A DNA stretch of 64,000 bases from Streptomyces sp. NBC_00390 (GTDB lineage Bacteria > Actinomycetota > Actinomycetes > Streptomycetales > Streptomycetaceae). The notes under the pieces were generated by a model. It was not told where the DNA came from. It did no database searches and saw only the letters and a list, made by a program, of their open reading frames with translations. Each line of letters begins with the position of its first letter. Positions within the stretch are counted from its first letter, which is position 1. The translations under genes and the position numbers were made by a program. The stretch lies in assembly GCF_036057275.1 (NCBI RefSeq), contig NZ_CP107945.1, positions 6,696,001 through 6,760,000 of the forward strand, given 5' to 3'. This document shows, in pieces, positions 41,297 through 49,082 of this stretch.

Positions 41297-41908
41297 TCAC
41301 GCCACGGAGGCCAGCTCCCGGCGTCCCGCCCGCTTGGCGGCGGCCACGGCATCGGATGTCAGGACCGGCTGCGGTACCACGATGCCGCAGCCGGTGCAGA
41401 CCGGCCCGAACCACGGTTCGTGCTCCAGGTCCTGACGCCACACGATGTGCGTGGTCGTGCACACCGGGCAGGCGGTACCGGGCTCGTCCTCCAGGGCGGC
41501 GATCAGCCTGCGCAGCACCTCACCGAGCGGCGCGGAGGGATGGGCCTGTGGGGTGTCGCAGCGTGCGACGCCGTTTCCGCCCCAGGTCCGCCGGTGCCAG
41601 TCGTCGATGTGTCCGGGCCGCCGAAGCCCCTCGTGCTTCTCCCGTTTGCGGCGGTCCGCGAAGTTCTCCTCGTACGCGAGCCAGACGGCCCGCGCCTCCT
41701 CCAACTCCTCGAGCGCGGCCACCAGCCGCGCCGGATCGGGGGCCCTGTCCTCGGGTTCGATCCTGTGCCTTGCGCACAGGTGGTCCCAGGTCGCCCGGTG
41801 CCCATAAGGCGCAAACCGCTCCAGGCACTTGCGCAGTGAGTAGCGCCGTAGCGCCAGGTCACACCGCGCATCGCGCACCTGTCTCGCAAGACTCCGGAAA
41901 CCGGCCAT
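41297..41908 (-). CDS. Hypothetical protein with C-terminal zinc ribbon
   Basis: A 203-residue protein I do not recognise. The N-terminal two thirds are helical and charged (RSLARQVRDARCDLALRRYSL, ALEELEEARAVWLAYEENFADRRKREKHEGLRRP). GTACPVCTTTH and WFGPVCTGCGIVVPQP supply two CxxC pairs that would hold one zinc ion. ATG 41908 has GGAGGTGG upstream, so it is a genuine gene. It lies upstream of and co-oriented with the RNA ligase gene, but 195 bp apart, so co-transcription is uncertain. A nucleic-acid-binding role is possible on the basis of the ribbon only. Confidence 0.75.
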   Translation of the reverse strand: MAGFRSLARQVRDARCDLALRRYSLRKCLERFAPYGHRATWDHLCARHRIEPEDRAPDPARLVAALEELEEARAVWLAYEENFADRRKREKHEGLRRPGHIDDWHRRTWGGNGVARCDTPQAHPSAPLGEVLRRLIAALEDEPGTACPVCTTTHIVWRQDLEHEPWFGPVCTGCGIVVPQPVLTSDAVAAAKRAGRRELASVA

Positions 41909-42022
41909 CGCACTGCCACCTCCGTCGCTGGTACATCGGCGTCGTTGAATGGACGTACGGGTGCCCGATCCGGCTCCATCGAAAATCCGATGGAGCCCAT
42001 CAGCCGGGCAGCTGTCCTGAAC

Positions 42023-42691
42023 TCATCCGTTCCGCGCGCGTACCCGTGCGGCAGGATCGAGACACCAGCCGAGGACCGACGGCCAGGGTCCGTAGCCCGC
42101 GTCCAGGTCCAGATGGGCGCCGCCGGGTACGACGTCGGTGGCGAGACCGAGCGGCCGGCCGTACAGCTCGGCCGCGCCGCCCGGACAGTACGGGTCGTCG
42201 TCCCCGGCCACCAGACGTGTGCTGCCCGCGGCGGCGCCGACCTGCGCACGGGTGGCACGGGGCCCGCCGAAGCCGGCGACTTCCTCGTACCCGGCGATCA
42301 CCTCGCCGGACGGCGGTGCGACCAGCAGCACCCGGTCGGCCCGGGCGCCTGCGCGGGCAACGGCGTGCAGCCACAGCAGAACGGCCAGACTGTGACAGAT
42401 CACCACCCGCTCGCGTGCCCGGGTGTCCCGCTGGGCTTCGAGGAGGGTGCCCAGCCGGCCGAGCCACGCCTGAAGGTCCGGACGGTCGGGGTCCGGAAGC
42501 TGCGGGTAGGTCACGTGGTGGCCGCGGCCTGCCAGTTCGCCCGCCAGCCAGTGCTGCCAGTGGCCCGCCGGGCGCCGGTTCTGCCAGCCGTGAAGGATCA
42601 GGAAGGCACATGGGGCCGAGTGCATGGCCGGGGACGCGGTCGATGCCGCGGCCGTGGCCAGGGACGTGGTCGTCGGTCTGGTCGTGTTCAT
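42023..42691 (-). CDS. RBBP9/YdeN-family alpha/beta hydrolase
   Basis: About 222 residues. FLILHGWQNRRPAGHWQHWLA is the family opening, VVICHSLAVLLWL carries the nucleophile serine in a C-x-S-x-A elbow instead of the usual G-x-S-x-G, and STRLVAGDDDPYCPGGAAELYG and GGAHLDLDAGYGPWP supply the Asp and His. The start is uncertain: ATG 42691, ATG 42721 or ATG 42625 are possible and the Ser/Thr/Ala-rich first 20 residues may not be translated. It is divergent from a LysR regulator that probably controls it. Confidence 0.8.
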   Translation of the reverse strand: MNTTRPTTTSLATAAASTASPAMHSAPCAFLILHGWQNRRPAGHWQHWLAGELAGRGHHVTYPQLPDPDRPDLQAWLGRLGTLLEAQRDTRARERVVICHSLAVLLWLHAVARAGARADRVLLVAPPSGEVIAGYEEVAGFGGPRATRAQVGAAAGSTRLVAGDDDPYCPGGAAELYGRPLGLATDVVPGGAHLDLDAGYGPWPSVLGWCLDPAARVRARNG

Positions 42692-42747
42692 GGTCACGGT
42701 TGCGATCCTCGGCCACTCCATTCAGCAGGTCCAGTTAATGTTTCTGG

Positions 42748-43695
42748 ATGGAACAGGTAAGCGCAGCCTTCAGTATTGATCTGCGCCGTCTCGGCGCCCT
42801 GCGCGAGCTGGACCGCCGGGGCAGTCTGGCCAGGACCGCGCAGGCCCTGCATCTCACGCCCTCCGCGGTGTCGCAGCAACTGGCGGCGCTCTCCCGGGAG
42901 CTGGGCGTGCCGCTGATCGAGCGGCAGGGGCGCGGTGTCCGGCTCACCGGACAGGCGCGGATCGTGCTGCAGCACGCGGACGTCATCGCCGCGCAGCTGG
43001 AACGGGTACGCGCCGACCTCGCGGCGTGGGGTCATGGACGGCGCGGTGAGGTGACCGTCGGGGCCTTCTCGAGCGCTGTCTCGGGGCTGCTGCCCGCCGC
43101 CCTCACCGCCTTGGCGCACGCACGCCCCGACATCGGCATCGCGGTGGTGGAGGCCGAACCGCCGGACCTGTTCACGCGGCTCGACGCGGGCGAGATCGAC
43201 GTGGCCGTCGCCGTGGACTTCGCCGAGGCGCCCGCGTTCACCGACCGCCGCTACGTGCGGACCGACCTGCTCACCGACATCCTCGACGTGGCGCTGCCCG
43301 CCGGGCACCGCCTCGCTGCTTCGGACCGGGTTCCGCTGCGGGAGCTTGCCGGCGACCCGTGGATCGTCGGGGACGCGCGCAGTTGCTGCGGTGCGGTGAC
43401 CCGATCCGTCTGCGCGGCCGGCGGCTTCACCCCGGAGATCCGTCACGCCGTCAACGACTGGCAGGCACTCGCCTGCCTCGTCGAGGCAGGGGCAGGTGTC
43501 GCGCTGGTGCCTCGCCTGGTGCAGCCGCTCCACCGCCCCGGCCTGGTGCTGCGGGCCCCCACCGGGGAAGCGCCCGTCCGTCATGTCTTCGCCGCCGTCC
43601 GGGCGGGCGCCGAGCACGACCCGGTGCTGACAGCGGTCCTTCAGCACCTGCGCACGGCCGCCGCTCCCGCGCCTGTGGCGACACGGAAAGGCTGA
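42748..43695 (+). CDS. LysR-family transcriptional regulator
   Basis: A 315-residue LysR protein. The N-terminal HTH has LRRLGALRELDRRGSLARTAQALHLTPSAVSQQLAALSRELG (about 11-53). The effector domain from about residue 95 has GAFSSAVSGLLPAALTALA and LPAGHRLAASDRVPLRELAGDPWIVG; FTPEIRHAVNDWQALACLVEAGAGVALVP is the usual second lobe. ATG 42748 has no Shine-Dalgarno sequence, but TAATGT lies 6 bases before it, so it may be leaderless. Divergent from the RBBP9-type hydrolase, as LysR targets normally are. Confidence 0.9.
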   Translation: MEQVSAAFSIDLRRLGALRELDRRGSLARTAQALHLTPSAVSQQLAALSRELGVPLIERQGRGVRLTGQARIVLQHADVIAAQLERVRADLAAWGHGRRGEVTVGAFSSAVSGLLPAALTALAHARPDIGIAVVEAEPPDLFTRLDAGEIDVAVAVDFAEAPAFTDRRYVRTDLLTDILDVALPAGHRLAASDRVPLRELAGDPWIVGDARSCCGAVTRSVCAAGGFTPEIRHAVNDWQALACLVEAGAGVALVPRLVQPLHRPGLVLRAPTGEAPVRHVFAAVRAGAEHDPVLTAVLQHLRTAAAPAPVATRKG

Positions 43696-43719
43696 CGCAT
43701 CTCGCGGCCCACGCTCCGA

Positions 43720-43739
43720 CGGGCGCTCATCAGCGCCCG
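43720..43739. terminator. Hairpin between LysR and the convergent hydrolase gene
   Basis: CGGGCGCT and AGCGCCCG pair around CATC. It lies 24 bp past the LysR stop and overlaps the last codons of the convergent gene. Confidence 0.55.
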
Positions 43740-45070
43740 ATGCGGCCCGCGGCCAGCACCACCCGCGCCAGCTCCTCGTGGCAGATGTCGCTGTGCGCGC
43801 CTGACGGCGGCCCTCCGCGCCGCACCACGGAGGCGGCGTCCACGCTCACACAGCCCCTGAGGGGCACCCCGTCACGCAGAGCCTCCTCCAGCGTCAGCCG
43901 CCGCGCCCCGGCGACGGCCTGTATGCCGTCGTGGCCCATGGCCCACCAACGCCGGTCGAGCCCCACCGCGGTCGCCGAGTCACCGGCCAGGCTGGAGGCG
44001 AGCGGATAGATCACCCCCAGGGCGCTGTCATGCCGTGAGTAGCAGGCGACCACCGGCCCGTCGACCCGGTGCTGCAGCGCGGCGAGCGCACCCGCGCTGT
44101 GCGGCGCGTGCGGCAGGCTCGTCGCGAACGCGTAGTGGGAGAAAGCTCCCTGAAGCAGCGTCACCGATTTCACGTTGTGCGCGCCTTCGGGCAGCCCGCG
44201 CAGGGCGAAGGCGACCAGCCGCGCCCCCTGGCTGTGCCCCACCAGATGCACCCGCATCCCGGGGGAGGACCGGGAGAGCCGACCGAGCAGCGGGCCGAGG
44301 CCCAGCTCGCCGACCGTGCCGGCCCGACGCTTCATCGCGTAGTACGTCGTCTGCCGCAGCAGTTCCTTGGCGCCCTTCCAGGCCCCCGTCACTCCGCCGC
44401 CGAGCCGGCTGCCCAAGCCGCCGAGGCCTCCGAGGCCCAGTGACGGCGACCGGGCATCGAGGGCAGCCGCGAACCGTGTGCACAGGGTGAGCGGGTCCTC
44501 GAACAGGACCGCCGGCGGGCTCTGCTCGTCGTGCGGCAGATCGTCCGCGAAGCACGATTCGAGTCCTCCGGCCGGAACCGCCGCCAACTCACGGGCCAGC
44601 GAACCGAATTCGGCGAACGCAGTCTGAGAATCAGGCTGCTCGTCCAGGAGTACGGTCAGCCGGTCCAGGGTTGTCCGGTGTCCCGGGAACAGCCCGGCCA
44701 GCACGTCCCGCGTCGTCTTGTCCAGGCCCTGCCACGCTCCGGACGCCGCCCCCGGACCCGGCGGTACGGCCGCCACCGCGGCCGACGGCTCGAAGTCGGG
44801 GATCGGCTCGTCCGTGAACCGCATCGAGGGCCAGACGATCCCCGCGTACCCGAGCCGCACTCCCGGCCTGCCGGCCAGCAGCCGCGGGAAGGGCGCGAAG
44901 AACGCCGAGTACAACCGGGCGGCGACGGAAGGTGAGTTGTTCCAGCCGTGCGCGAACATCACCAGATCGGTGACATCCAGCCCCCGCATCCCGTCAGGCG
45001 CGCCGCCGCGCATATCGCCGTCCGCGTCGAAGGTGATCTCCCGATACGGTTCCACGCCCGTCACCGCCAT
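43730..45070 (-). CDS. Alpha/beta-hydrolase-fold protein, uncharacterised
   Basis: A 446-residue protein. DLVMFAHGWNNSPSVAARLYSAFF gives a strand-turn with HGWNN as the oxyanion region, and MRVHLVGHSQGARLVAFALRGLP has the G-x-S-x-G nucleophile elbow near residue 275. A conserved histidine lies in the C-terminal part (AHSDICHEELARVV). A glycine-rich linker (GLGGLGGLGSRLGGGV) separates the two halves. There is no signal peptide or membrane helix. Related proteins have sometimes been labelled as protein kinases, but no kinase motif is present. ATG 45070 has GGGGAGGGGGCC upstream. The substrate is unknown. Confidence 0.78.
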   Translation of the reverse strand: MAVTGVEPYREITFDADGDMRGGAPDGMRGLDVTDLVMFAHGWNNSPSVAARLYSAFFAPFPRLLAGRPGVRLGYAGIVWPSMRFTDEPIPDFEPSAAVAAVPPGPGAASGAWQGLDKTTRDVLAGLFPGHRTTLDRLTVLLDEQPDSQTAFAEFGSLARELAAVPAGGLESCFADDLPHDEQSPPAVLFEDPLTLCTRFAAALDARSPSLGLGGLGGLGSRLGGGVTGAWKGAKELLRQTTYYAMKRRAGTVGELGLGPLLGRLSRSSPGMRVHLVGHSQGARLVAFALRGLPEGAHNVKSVTLLQGAFSHYAFATSLPHAPHSAGALAALQHRVDGPVVACYSRHDSALGVIYPLASSLAGDSATAVGLDRRWWAMGHDGIQAVAGARRLTLEEALRDGVPLRGCVSVDAASVVRRGGPPSGAHSDICHEELARVVLAAGRIGR

Positions 45071-45236
45071 GACCGGCCCCCTCCCCAGCGCGCTCTGCCG
45101 CAGCAACAGCATGCTGCGCAAGGGAAGAAACGGCCATACCTCGCGAAGCCCCGATACGGTCCACCAAGGTGCGTATGCGGATCTCCGTCCGCAACGGCGG
45201 GCAGGTGGTACGGACCCCTTCGCCGAAGGCGACGAC

Positions 45237-45260
45237 GCCGGCGGCCGCGCGGCCGCCGGC
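45237..45260. terminator. 24-bp perfect palindrome after the NamZ-like gene
   Basis: GCCGGCGGCCGC followed directly by its reverse complement. It lies 56 bp downstream of the stop of the gene at 45316 and can form a hairpin in either strand. Confidence 0.6.
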
Positions 45261-45315
45261 CCGGACGGCGTGCCGTGCCCCGGTAGCGGGCCCGCCGGAT
45301 CCGCGCGTGATGACC

Positions 45316-46566
45316 TCACCGGTGGCGGAGGTACTCCCGCCGCATCGCCCGGAACGCCGCCAGCTCGTCCTGCCAGGCCCCCACCACCTCGTCGGTGCCG
45401 GCGCCCGCGTCGATCAGCGTGCGGACCTTCGCCGAACCGCTCAGCTTGTCGATCCAGTTGTCCGCACGCCAGGCGAAGCCGCTCCAGCTGCGCCTGGCGG
45501 TCACCAGCAGCCCGATGCCGGTGCGCACCGGGTCGTACGACTCCCGGTCGTGGACATGCAGTTGGACGCCGCCGATCGTCTTGCCCTGCCACTTGGAGAA
45601 CGTCGGGGCGAAGTACGCCTCCCGGAAGCGCACCCCCGGCAGGCCGAGTGCGTTCGCGGCATCGGCCCAGGCCGGCCCGATGCCCTCGGCGCCCAGCAGT
45701 TCGAACGGCCGGGTCGTGCCCCGCCCTTCGGAGAGATTCGTGCCCTCGAACAGGCAGGTGCCCGAGTAGACCAGCGCCGTCTCGGGGGTCGGCATGTTGG
45801 GGCTCGGAGGGACCCAGGGCAGTCCCGTGCTGTCGTAGAAGTCGCTTCGCCGCCAGCCCGTCATGGCAATGGTCTCCAGCTCCACGGGCCGGGTCAGGAA
45901 CTCCCCGTTGAACAGCAGCGCCAGCTCCGCGACCGTCATCCCGTGCGCCTGCGAAATCGGCTCGCGGCCCACGAAGGTCGCGAACGCCTTGTCCAGCACC
46001 GGGCCGAGGGCTGCCCGGCCCGTCACCGGATTGGGGCGGTCGAGCACGACGAAGCGCTTGCCCGCGAGCTCGGCCGCCTGCATGCAGTCGAAGAGCGTCC
46101 AGATGTACGTGTAGAAGCGGGCTCCGACGTCCTGGATGTCGAAGACGACGGTGTCCACGCCCGAGGCGGTGAAGATGTCGGCGAGCGGCTGCCCGCTCTT
46201 GAGATACGTGTCGTAGACCGGCAGTCCGGTCGCCGGGTCGTCGTAGCGGCCTTCGGAGCCCCCCGCCTGCGCGGTGCCGCGGAAGCCGTGCTCGGGGCCG
46301 AAGACCGCCACCAGGTTCACCCGGTCGTCGGCGTGCATGACATCCACGATGTGCCGTACGTCCCGGGTGATGCCCGTCGGATTGGTGACCACGCCGACCC
46401 GTTCGCCGGCGAGGGCCGCATAGCCGCCGGCGGCCAGCCGTTCGAAGCCGGTACGGATCCGGTGCCGGTCCTGGTGGGCCGCCGCCGCGGGCGCGGCACC
46501 CGCCGTCGCGGCAAGCGCTCCCACCGCACTTCCGGCGGCCAGCAAACCCCGTCTGGACAAGCTCAT
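45316..46566 (-). CDS. DUF1343 exo-N-acetylmuramidase, NamZ-like
   Basis: A 416-residue exported protein. A Tat-type signal SLSRRGLLAAGSAVGALAAT ends near residue 32 (APAAAAHQD). The DUF1343 domain follows: VGVVTNPTGITRDVRHIVDVMHAD, NLVAVFGPEHGFRGTAQAG with the conserved FGPEHGF, PVYDTYLKS, VVFDIQDVGARFYTYIWTL and WVPPSPNMPTPETALVYSGTCLFEGTNLSEGRGTTRPFE. NamZ of this family releases MurNAc from the non-reducing end of peptidoglycan fragments, so it is probably a cell-wall recycling enzyme. ATG 46566 has GGAGGTGG upstream. It is divergent from the SDR gene. Confidence 0.9.
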   Translation of the reverse strand: MSLSRRGLLAAGSAVGALAATAGAAPAAAAHQDRHRIRTGFERLAAGGYAALAGERVGVVTNPTGITRDVRHIVDVMHADDRVNLVAVFGPEHGFRGTAQAGGSEGRYDDPATGLPVYDTYLKSGQPLADIFTASGVDTVVFDIQDVGARFYTYIWTLFDCMQAAELAGKRFVVLDRPNPVTGRAALGPVLDKAFATFVGREPISQAHGMTVAELALLFNGEFLTRPVELETIAMTGWRRSDFYDSTGLPWVPPSPNMPTPETALVYSGTCLFEGTNLSEGRGTTRPFELLGAEGIGPAWADAANALGLPGVRFREAYFAPTFSKWQGKTIGGVQLHVHDRESYDPVRTGIGLLVTARRSWSGFAWRADNWIDKLSGSAKVRTLIDAGAGTDEVVGAWQDELAAFRAMRREYLRHR

Positions 46567-46696
46567 CGAGCCACCTCCGTGATCGCCGTCTGTCATGGGC
46601 ACGCACGCTACGCGCTCCTCATGCCCCTGGGGAGCGCTGTGAACGCGCTTTCTTCTCAGGTTCGCCCGGACCGACGCAGGGGCCTCTTCCCCAGCT

Positions 46697-46717
46697 ACAT
46701 ACCGACTGGTTAGTCTG
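46697..46717. promoter_or_regulatory. TetR-type operator before the SDR operon
   Basis: ACATACCGACTGGT followed by a degenerate second half (to 46717). TAGTCT at 46711 may be the -10. The 14-mer is shared with 31563 and, inverted, with 51468-51488. It is 93 bp before the SDR start. Confidence 0.65.
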
Positions 46718-46789
46718 CTCCTGGACAGGTGCGGACGGACGGCCCGGACGGTCGCCGCCGACGGTCGACGCGCAGGAAGGCGGAGCTTG

Positions 46790-47557
46790 ATGAGTACCGT
46801 GCAGGGTGCGGGAGTTGTGGTCACGGGCGCCGGCGGTGGCATCGGCGCCGCGCTGGCCCGCAGGTTCGCCGCCGAGGGTGCCCGGGTCGTGGTCAACGAC
46901 ATCGACTCCGGCAGGGCCAAGGAGGTCGCGGACGAGATCGGCGGACACGCCGTGCCCGGCGACGCCTCGCAGATCGTGGACGAGGCGCGCGACGCACTCG
47001 ACGGCGTCGTCGACATCTACTGCGCCAACGCCGGCCTCGGCTCGCCCGGTGACGCGTTCGCCGACGAGGACATCTGGGCCTCGGCCTGGGACGTCAACGT
47101 GATGGCACACGTACGCGCGAGCCGCGCACTGCTGCCCGACTGGCTGGAGCGCGGCAGTGGCCGCTTCGTGTCCACCGTGTCCGCCGCCGGCCTGCTCACC
47201 ATGATCGGCGCCGCCCCGTACAGCGTCACCAAGCACGGGGTGCTGGCCTACGCGGAGTGGCTCTCGCTCACCTACCGCCACCGCGGCATCAAGGTGCACG
47301 CGATCTGCCCGCAGGGCGTGCGCACCGACATGCTCGCCGCGACCGGATCGGCCGGCGACCTCGTCCTCCAGCCGACCGCGATCGAACCCGAGGACGTGGC
47401 CGAAGCACTCTTCGACGCGATGGCCGCCGACCGCTTCCTGGTGCTGCCGCACCCCGAGGTCGCCGGCTACTACCAGGCGCGCGCCACCGAACCGGACCGC
47501 TGGCTGACCAACATGAACCACCTCCAGCAGAAGTGGGAGGAGATGAGGCGCCGGTGA
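46790..47557 (+). CDS. Short-chain dehydrogenase/reductase (SDR)
   Basis: A 255-residue classical SDR. TGAGGGIGAALARRFAAEGA is the nucleotide-binding glycine motif and VVNDIDSG has Asp, favouring NAD(H). YCANAGLGSP is the NAG-type motif, VSTVSAAGL carries the catalytic Ser and YSVTKHGVLAYAEWL the Tyr and Lys. Substrates in such acyl-CoA loci are hydroxyacyl-CoA or alcohols. ATG 46790 has AGGAAGGCGGAGC upstream. Its stop overlaps the GTG of the broken acyl-CoA ligase frame (GTGA), and a TetR gene follows on the same strand, so the three probably form one operon. Confidence 0.92.
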   Translation: MSTVQGAGVVVTGAGGGIGAALARRFAAEGARVVVNDIDSGRAKEVADEIGGHAVPGDASQIVDEARDALDGVVDIYCANAGLGSPGDAFADEDIWASAWDVNVMAHVRASRALLPDWLERGSGRFVSTVSAAGLLTMIGAAPYSVTKHGVLAYAEWLSLTYRHRGIKVHAICPQGVRTDMLAATGSAGDLVLQPTAIEPEDVAEALFDAMAADRFLVLPHPEVAGYYQARATEPDRWLTNMNHLQQKWEEMRRR

Positions 47558-47886
47558 GCTCCGTCCACTCGGCCGAACGAGCGCCCGCGCACTGGGCACC
47601 CGCCTCCTTCGAGCGGTGGCCGGCCTGCCCCGAGGACATGCTTCTCGCGCACCCGTCCGCGCGCGAGGCGGCCGTCGTCGGTATTCCGGCCAACTGCTGT
47701 GCGCAGACCTTCACGGCGTATGCCGGCACCCGGCCGGGAGCCGTCGTGGAGCCCGCGTGCTCCTGCGCGTACTGTGCCGAGCAGCCCGCCGCCCGTACAA
47801 ATCCACGGCAAGGGGAGATCCTGCCCGATCTGCCGGAGGCGACGAGTGGGAAGATCCTCGGGCGGGAACCGCGTTCGCGGCTGTAG
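47554..47886 (+). pseudogene. Internally deleted AMP-binding acyl-CoA ligase remnant
   Basis: A 110-residue frame starting at GTG 47554, coupled to the SDR stop. The first 20 or so residues (SSVHSAERAPAHWAPASFE) look like the N-terminus of an acyl-CoA synthetase. The rest matches only the last 75 residues of the family: PEDMLLAHPSAREAAVVGIP, GEILPDLPEATSGKILGREP. The whole adenylation core, about 400 residues, is missing. Conserved positions are already altered: the usual KYPR is TNPR and the LRRELR ending is LGREPR. I read it as a remnant left by internal deletion and now decaying. A shortened functional product is unlikely. Confidence 0.8.
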
Positions 47887-47952
47887 AACTCTTCAACAGG
47901 CGCAGAACTTTTCAAGACACATGAGGAAACGAGCGAAAGGCGGGTGGCGGCA

Positions 47953-48546
47953 ATGGCCAGGACGACGGACGGGGACGGCACCCCCGTCCCGCAGAGGCTG
48001 CTGGCCGCCGCCACCCGGCTGTTCGCGGAGCGCGGCTACGACCGTACGTCGGTGCAGGAGATCGTCGAGGCGGCCGGCGTCACCAAAGGCGCTCTGTACC
48101 ACTACTTCGGCTCCAAGGAGGACCTCCTCCAGGAGGTCTACGCCCGCGTGCTGCGTGTCCAGCAGGAGCGGCTCGACGCCTACGCGAACGCCGACGAGCC
48201 CATCGAGGTACGGCTGCGCGCGGCGGCCGCGGACGTCGTCGTGACGACGATCGACAACCTGGACGACGCCGCGATCTTCTTCCGCTCCATGCACCATCTG
48301 AGCCCGGAGAAGCACAAGCAGGTGCGCGCCGAGCGCCGTCGCTACCACGAGCGCTTCCGTGCGCTGGTGGAGGAGGGGCAGCAGGGCGGGGTCTTCTCCT
48401 CGGCCACCCCCGCCGACCTGGTGGTGGACTACCACTTCGGCTCCGTCCACCACCTGTCGACCTGGTACCGTCCCGACGGCCCGATGACCAAGCAGCAGGT
48501 CGCCGACCACCTCGCCGACCTGCTGCTGCGTGCGTTGCGCCCGTAG
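47953..48546 (+). CDS. TetR-family regulator of the SDR/acyl-CoA operons
   Basis: A 197-residue TetR protein. The HTH domain is at about residues 12-60 (RLLAAATRLFAERGYDRTSVQEIVEAAGVTKGALYHYFGSKEDLL). The ligand domain has AAIFFRSMHHLSPEKHKQVRAERRRYHERFRALVEEGQQ and PADLVVDYHFGSVHHLSTWYRP, a pattern seen in regulators of fatty-acid breakdown. ATG 47953 or GTG 47944 may be the start. It is the last gene of the SDR operon, so if it binds the ACATACCnACTGGT operator upstream it is autoregulated and may also control the transporter (31648) and the acyl-CoA dehydrogenase/kinase operon (51427). A long hairpin follows. Confidence 0.9.
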   Translation: MARTTDGDGTPVPQRLLAAATRLFAERGYDRTSVQEIVEAAGVTKGALYHYFGSKEDLLQEVYARVLRVQQERLDAYANADEPIEVRLRAAAADVVVTTIDNLDDAAIFFRSMHHLSPEKHKQVRAERRRYHERFRALVEEGQQGGVFSSATPADLVVDYHFGSVHHLSTWYRPDGPMTKQQVADHLADLLLRALRP

Positions 48547-48565
48547 GCGAAGCCTTCCGTTCGAC

Positions 48566-48616
48566 CAAGGGCGGTACGCGATCCACCATGGACTCATGGA
48601 TCGCGTACCGCCCTTG
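48566..48616. terminator. 20-bp perfect hairpin after the TetR gene
   Basis: Arms 48566-48585 and 48597-48616 are fully complementary around the 11-base loop CCATGGACTCA. It starts 20 bp past the TetR stop. The ATG of a 47-codon frame (48596) is at its apex. Confidence 0.8.
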
Positions 48617-48739
48617 TGGTCCGCGGCCTGCTGTTCACGCCGGCCGTCCGTGCGGCTCCTGGCGAGGCTCGTGCTCCGAGCGGGCGAACTGGTCCGCGAG
48701 CTCGCACGCGCGGACCACACGCCCTTCGGCGGGTACTAG
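48596..48739 (+). CDS. Possible 47-residue small protein
   Basis: A short frame ATG 48596 to TAG 48739 with third-position GC near 80 percent. It reads MDRVPPLWSAACCSRRPSV and then a leucine/arginine-rich amphipathic stretch LLARLVLRAGELVRELARAD. The start codon lies in the loop of the preceding hairpin and the stop codon is formed by the CTAG at the left end of the MITE. There is no clear ribosome site. It may be real, with hairpin-controlled translation, or chance. I do not recognise the product. Confidence 0.3.
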   Translation: MDRVPPLWSAACCSRRPSVRLLARLVLRAGELVRELARADHTPFGGY

Positions 48740-49081
48740 GCCCTGTCCGGGCGATCTTGTCGGGCCTGCGACGCTCCCCCAGAGCTTCTCCCCAGGACTC
48801 CGTCCGGGGGACCCCCAGGAGGTACCCCCAGCTACGGCACCTCGCTGTGTTGTCGGAGTCACCCAAGTACGTCCAGTACGAGGGCGACCCTCCGCCTTGC
48901 GATGTGTCCCCTCGGCCCTGGCGGGCCTGGGGAGGCCCCATGCCTCGGCCCTGGCGGGCCTGGGGAGGCCCCATGCCTCGGCCCTGGCGGGCCTGGGGAG
49001 GCCCCATGCCTCGGCCCTGGCGGGACCCCATGCATCTGACGCCGCAGGCTGATCCTCGAAGATCGCTCGGACAGGGCCTAG
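48736..49081. mobile_element. MITE-like element with 23-bp terminal inverted repeats
   Basis: The ends 48736-48758 and 49059-49081 are inverted copies matching at 22 of 23 positions (outer part CTAGGCCCTGTCCG). CTAG at each end is consistent with a target duplication. The element is about 346 bp, has no transposase, and carries a 33-bp tandem repeat. The interior on the minus strand reads SYWTYLGDSDNTARC; I recall similar DNA dispersed in Streptomyces genomes. Mobilisation by an IS5-type transposase encoded elsewhere is inference. Confidence 0.8.
48910..49024. repeat. 33-bp tandem repeat inside the MITE
   Basis: Three perfect copies (48910-48942, 48943-48975, 48976-49008) plus 16 bases of a fourth. 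Each unit begins CCTCGGCCCTGGCGGGCC and contains GGGGAGGCCCCATG. There is no spacer diversity, so it is not a CRISPR. Confidence 0.9.
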
Positions 49082-49082
49082 T

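Noticed and set aside
43730..45070. Protein kinase
   Set aside because: Proteins like this are sometimes labelled so, but no glycine loop, HRD or DFG motif exists; HGWNN and GHSQG indicate a hydrolase fold.
45154..45176. ATACG-N13-CGTAT inverted repeat upstream of the hydrolase gene at 45070
   Set aside because: Arms are only five bases with a long gap and no second copy was seen, so chance is likely.
45169..46713. 514-codon plus-strand frame antisense to the NamZ-like gene
   Set aside because: No recognisable motif and Arg/Gly/Val-rich composition; the minus strand has an intact DUF1343 protein with signal peptide and ribosome site.
48910..49024. CRISPR-like appearance of the 33-bp repeats
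   Set aside because: The copies are directly adjacent without spacers and no cas gene is near. It is a simple tandem repeat in a MITE.
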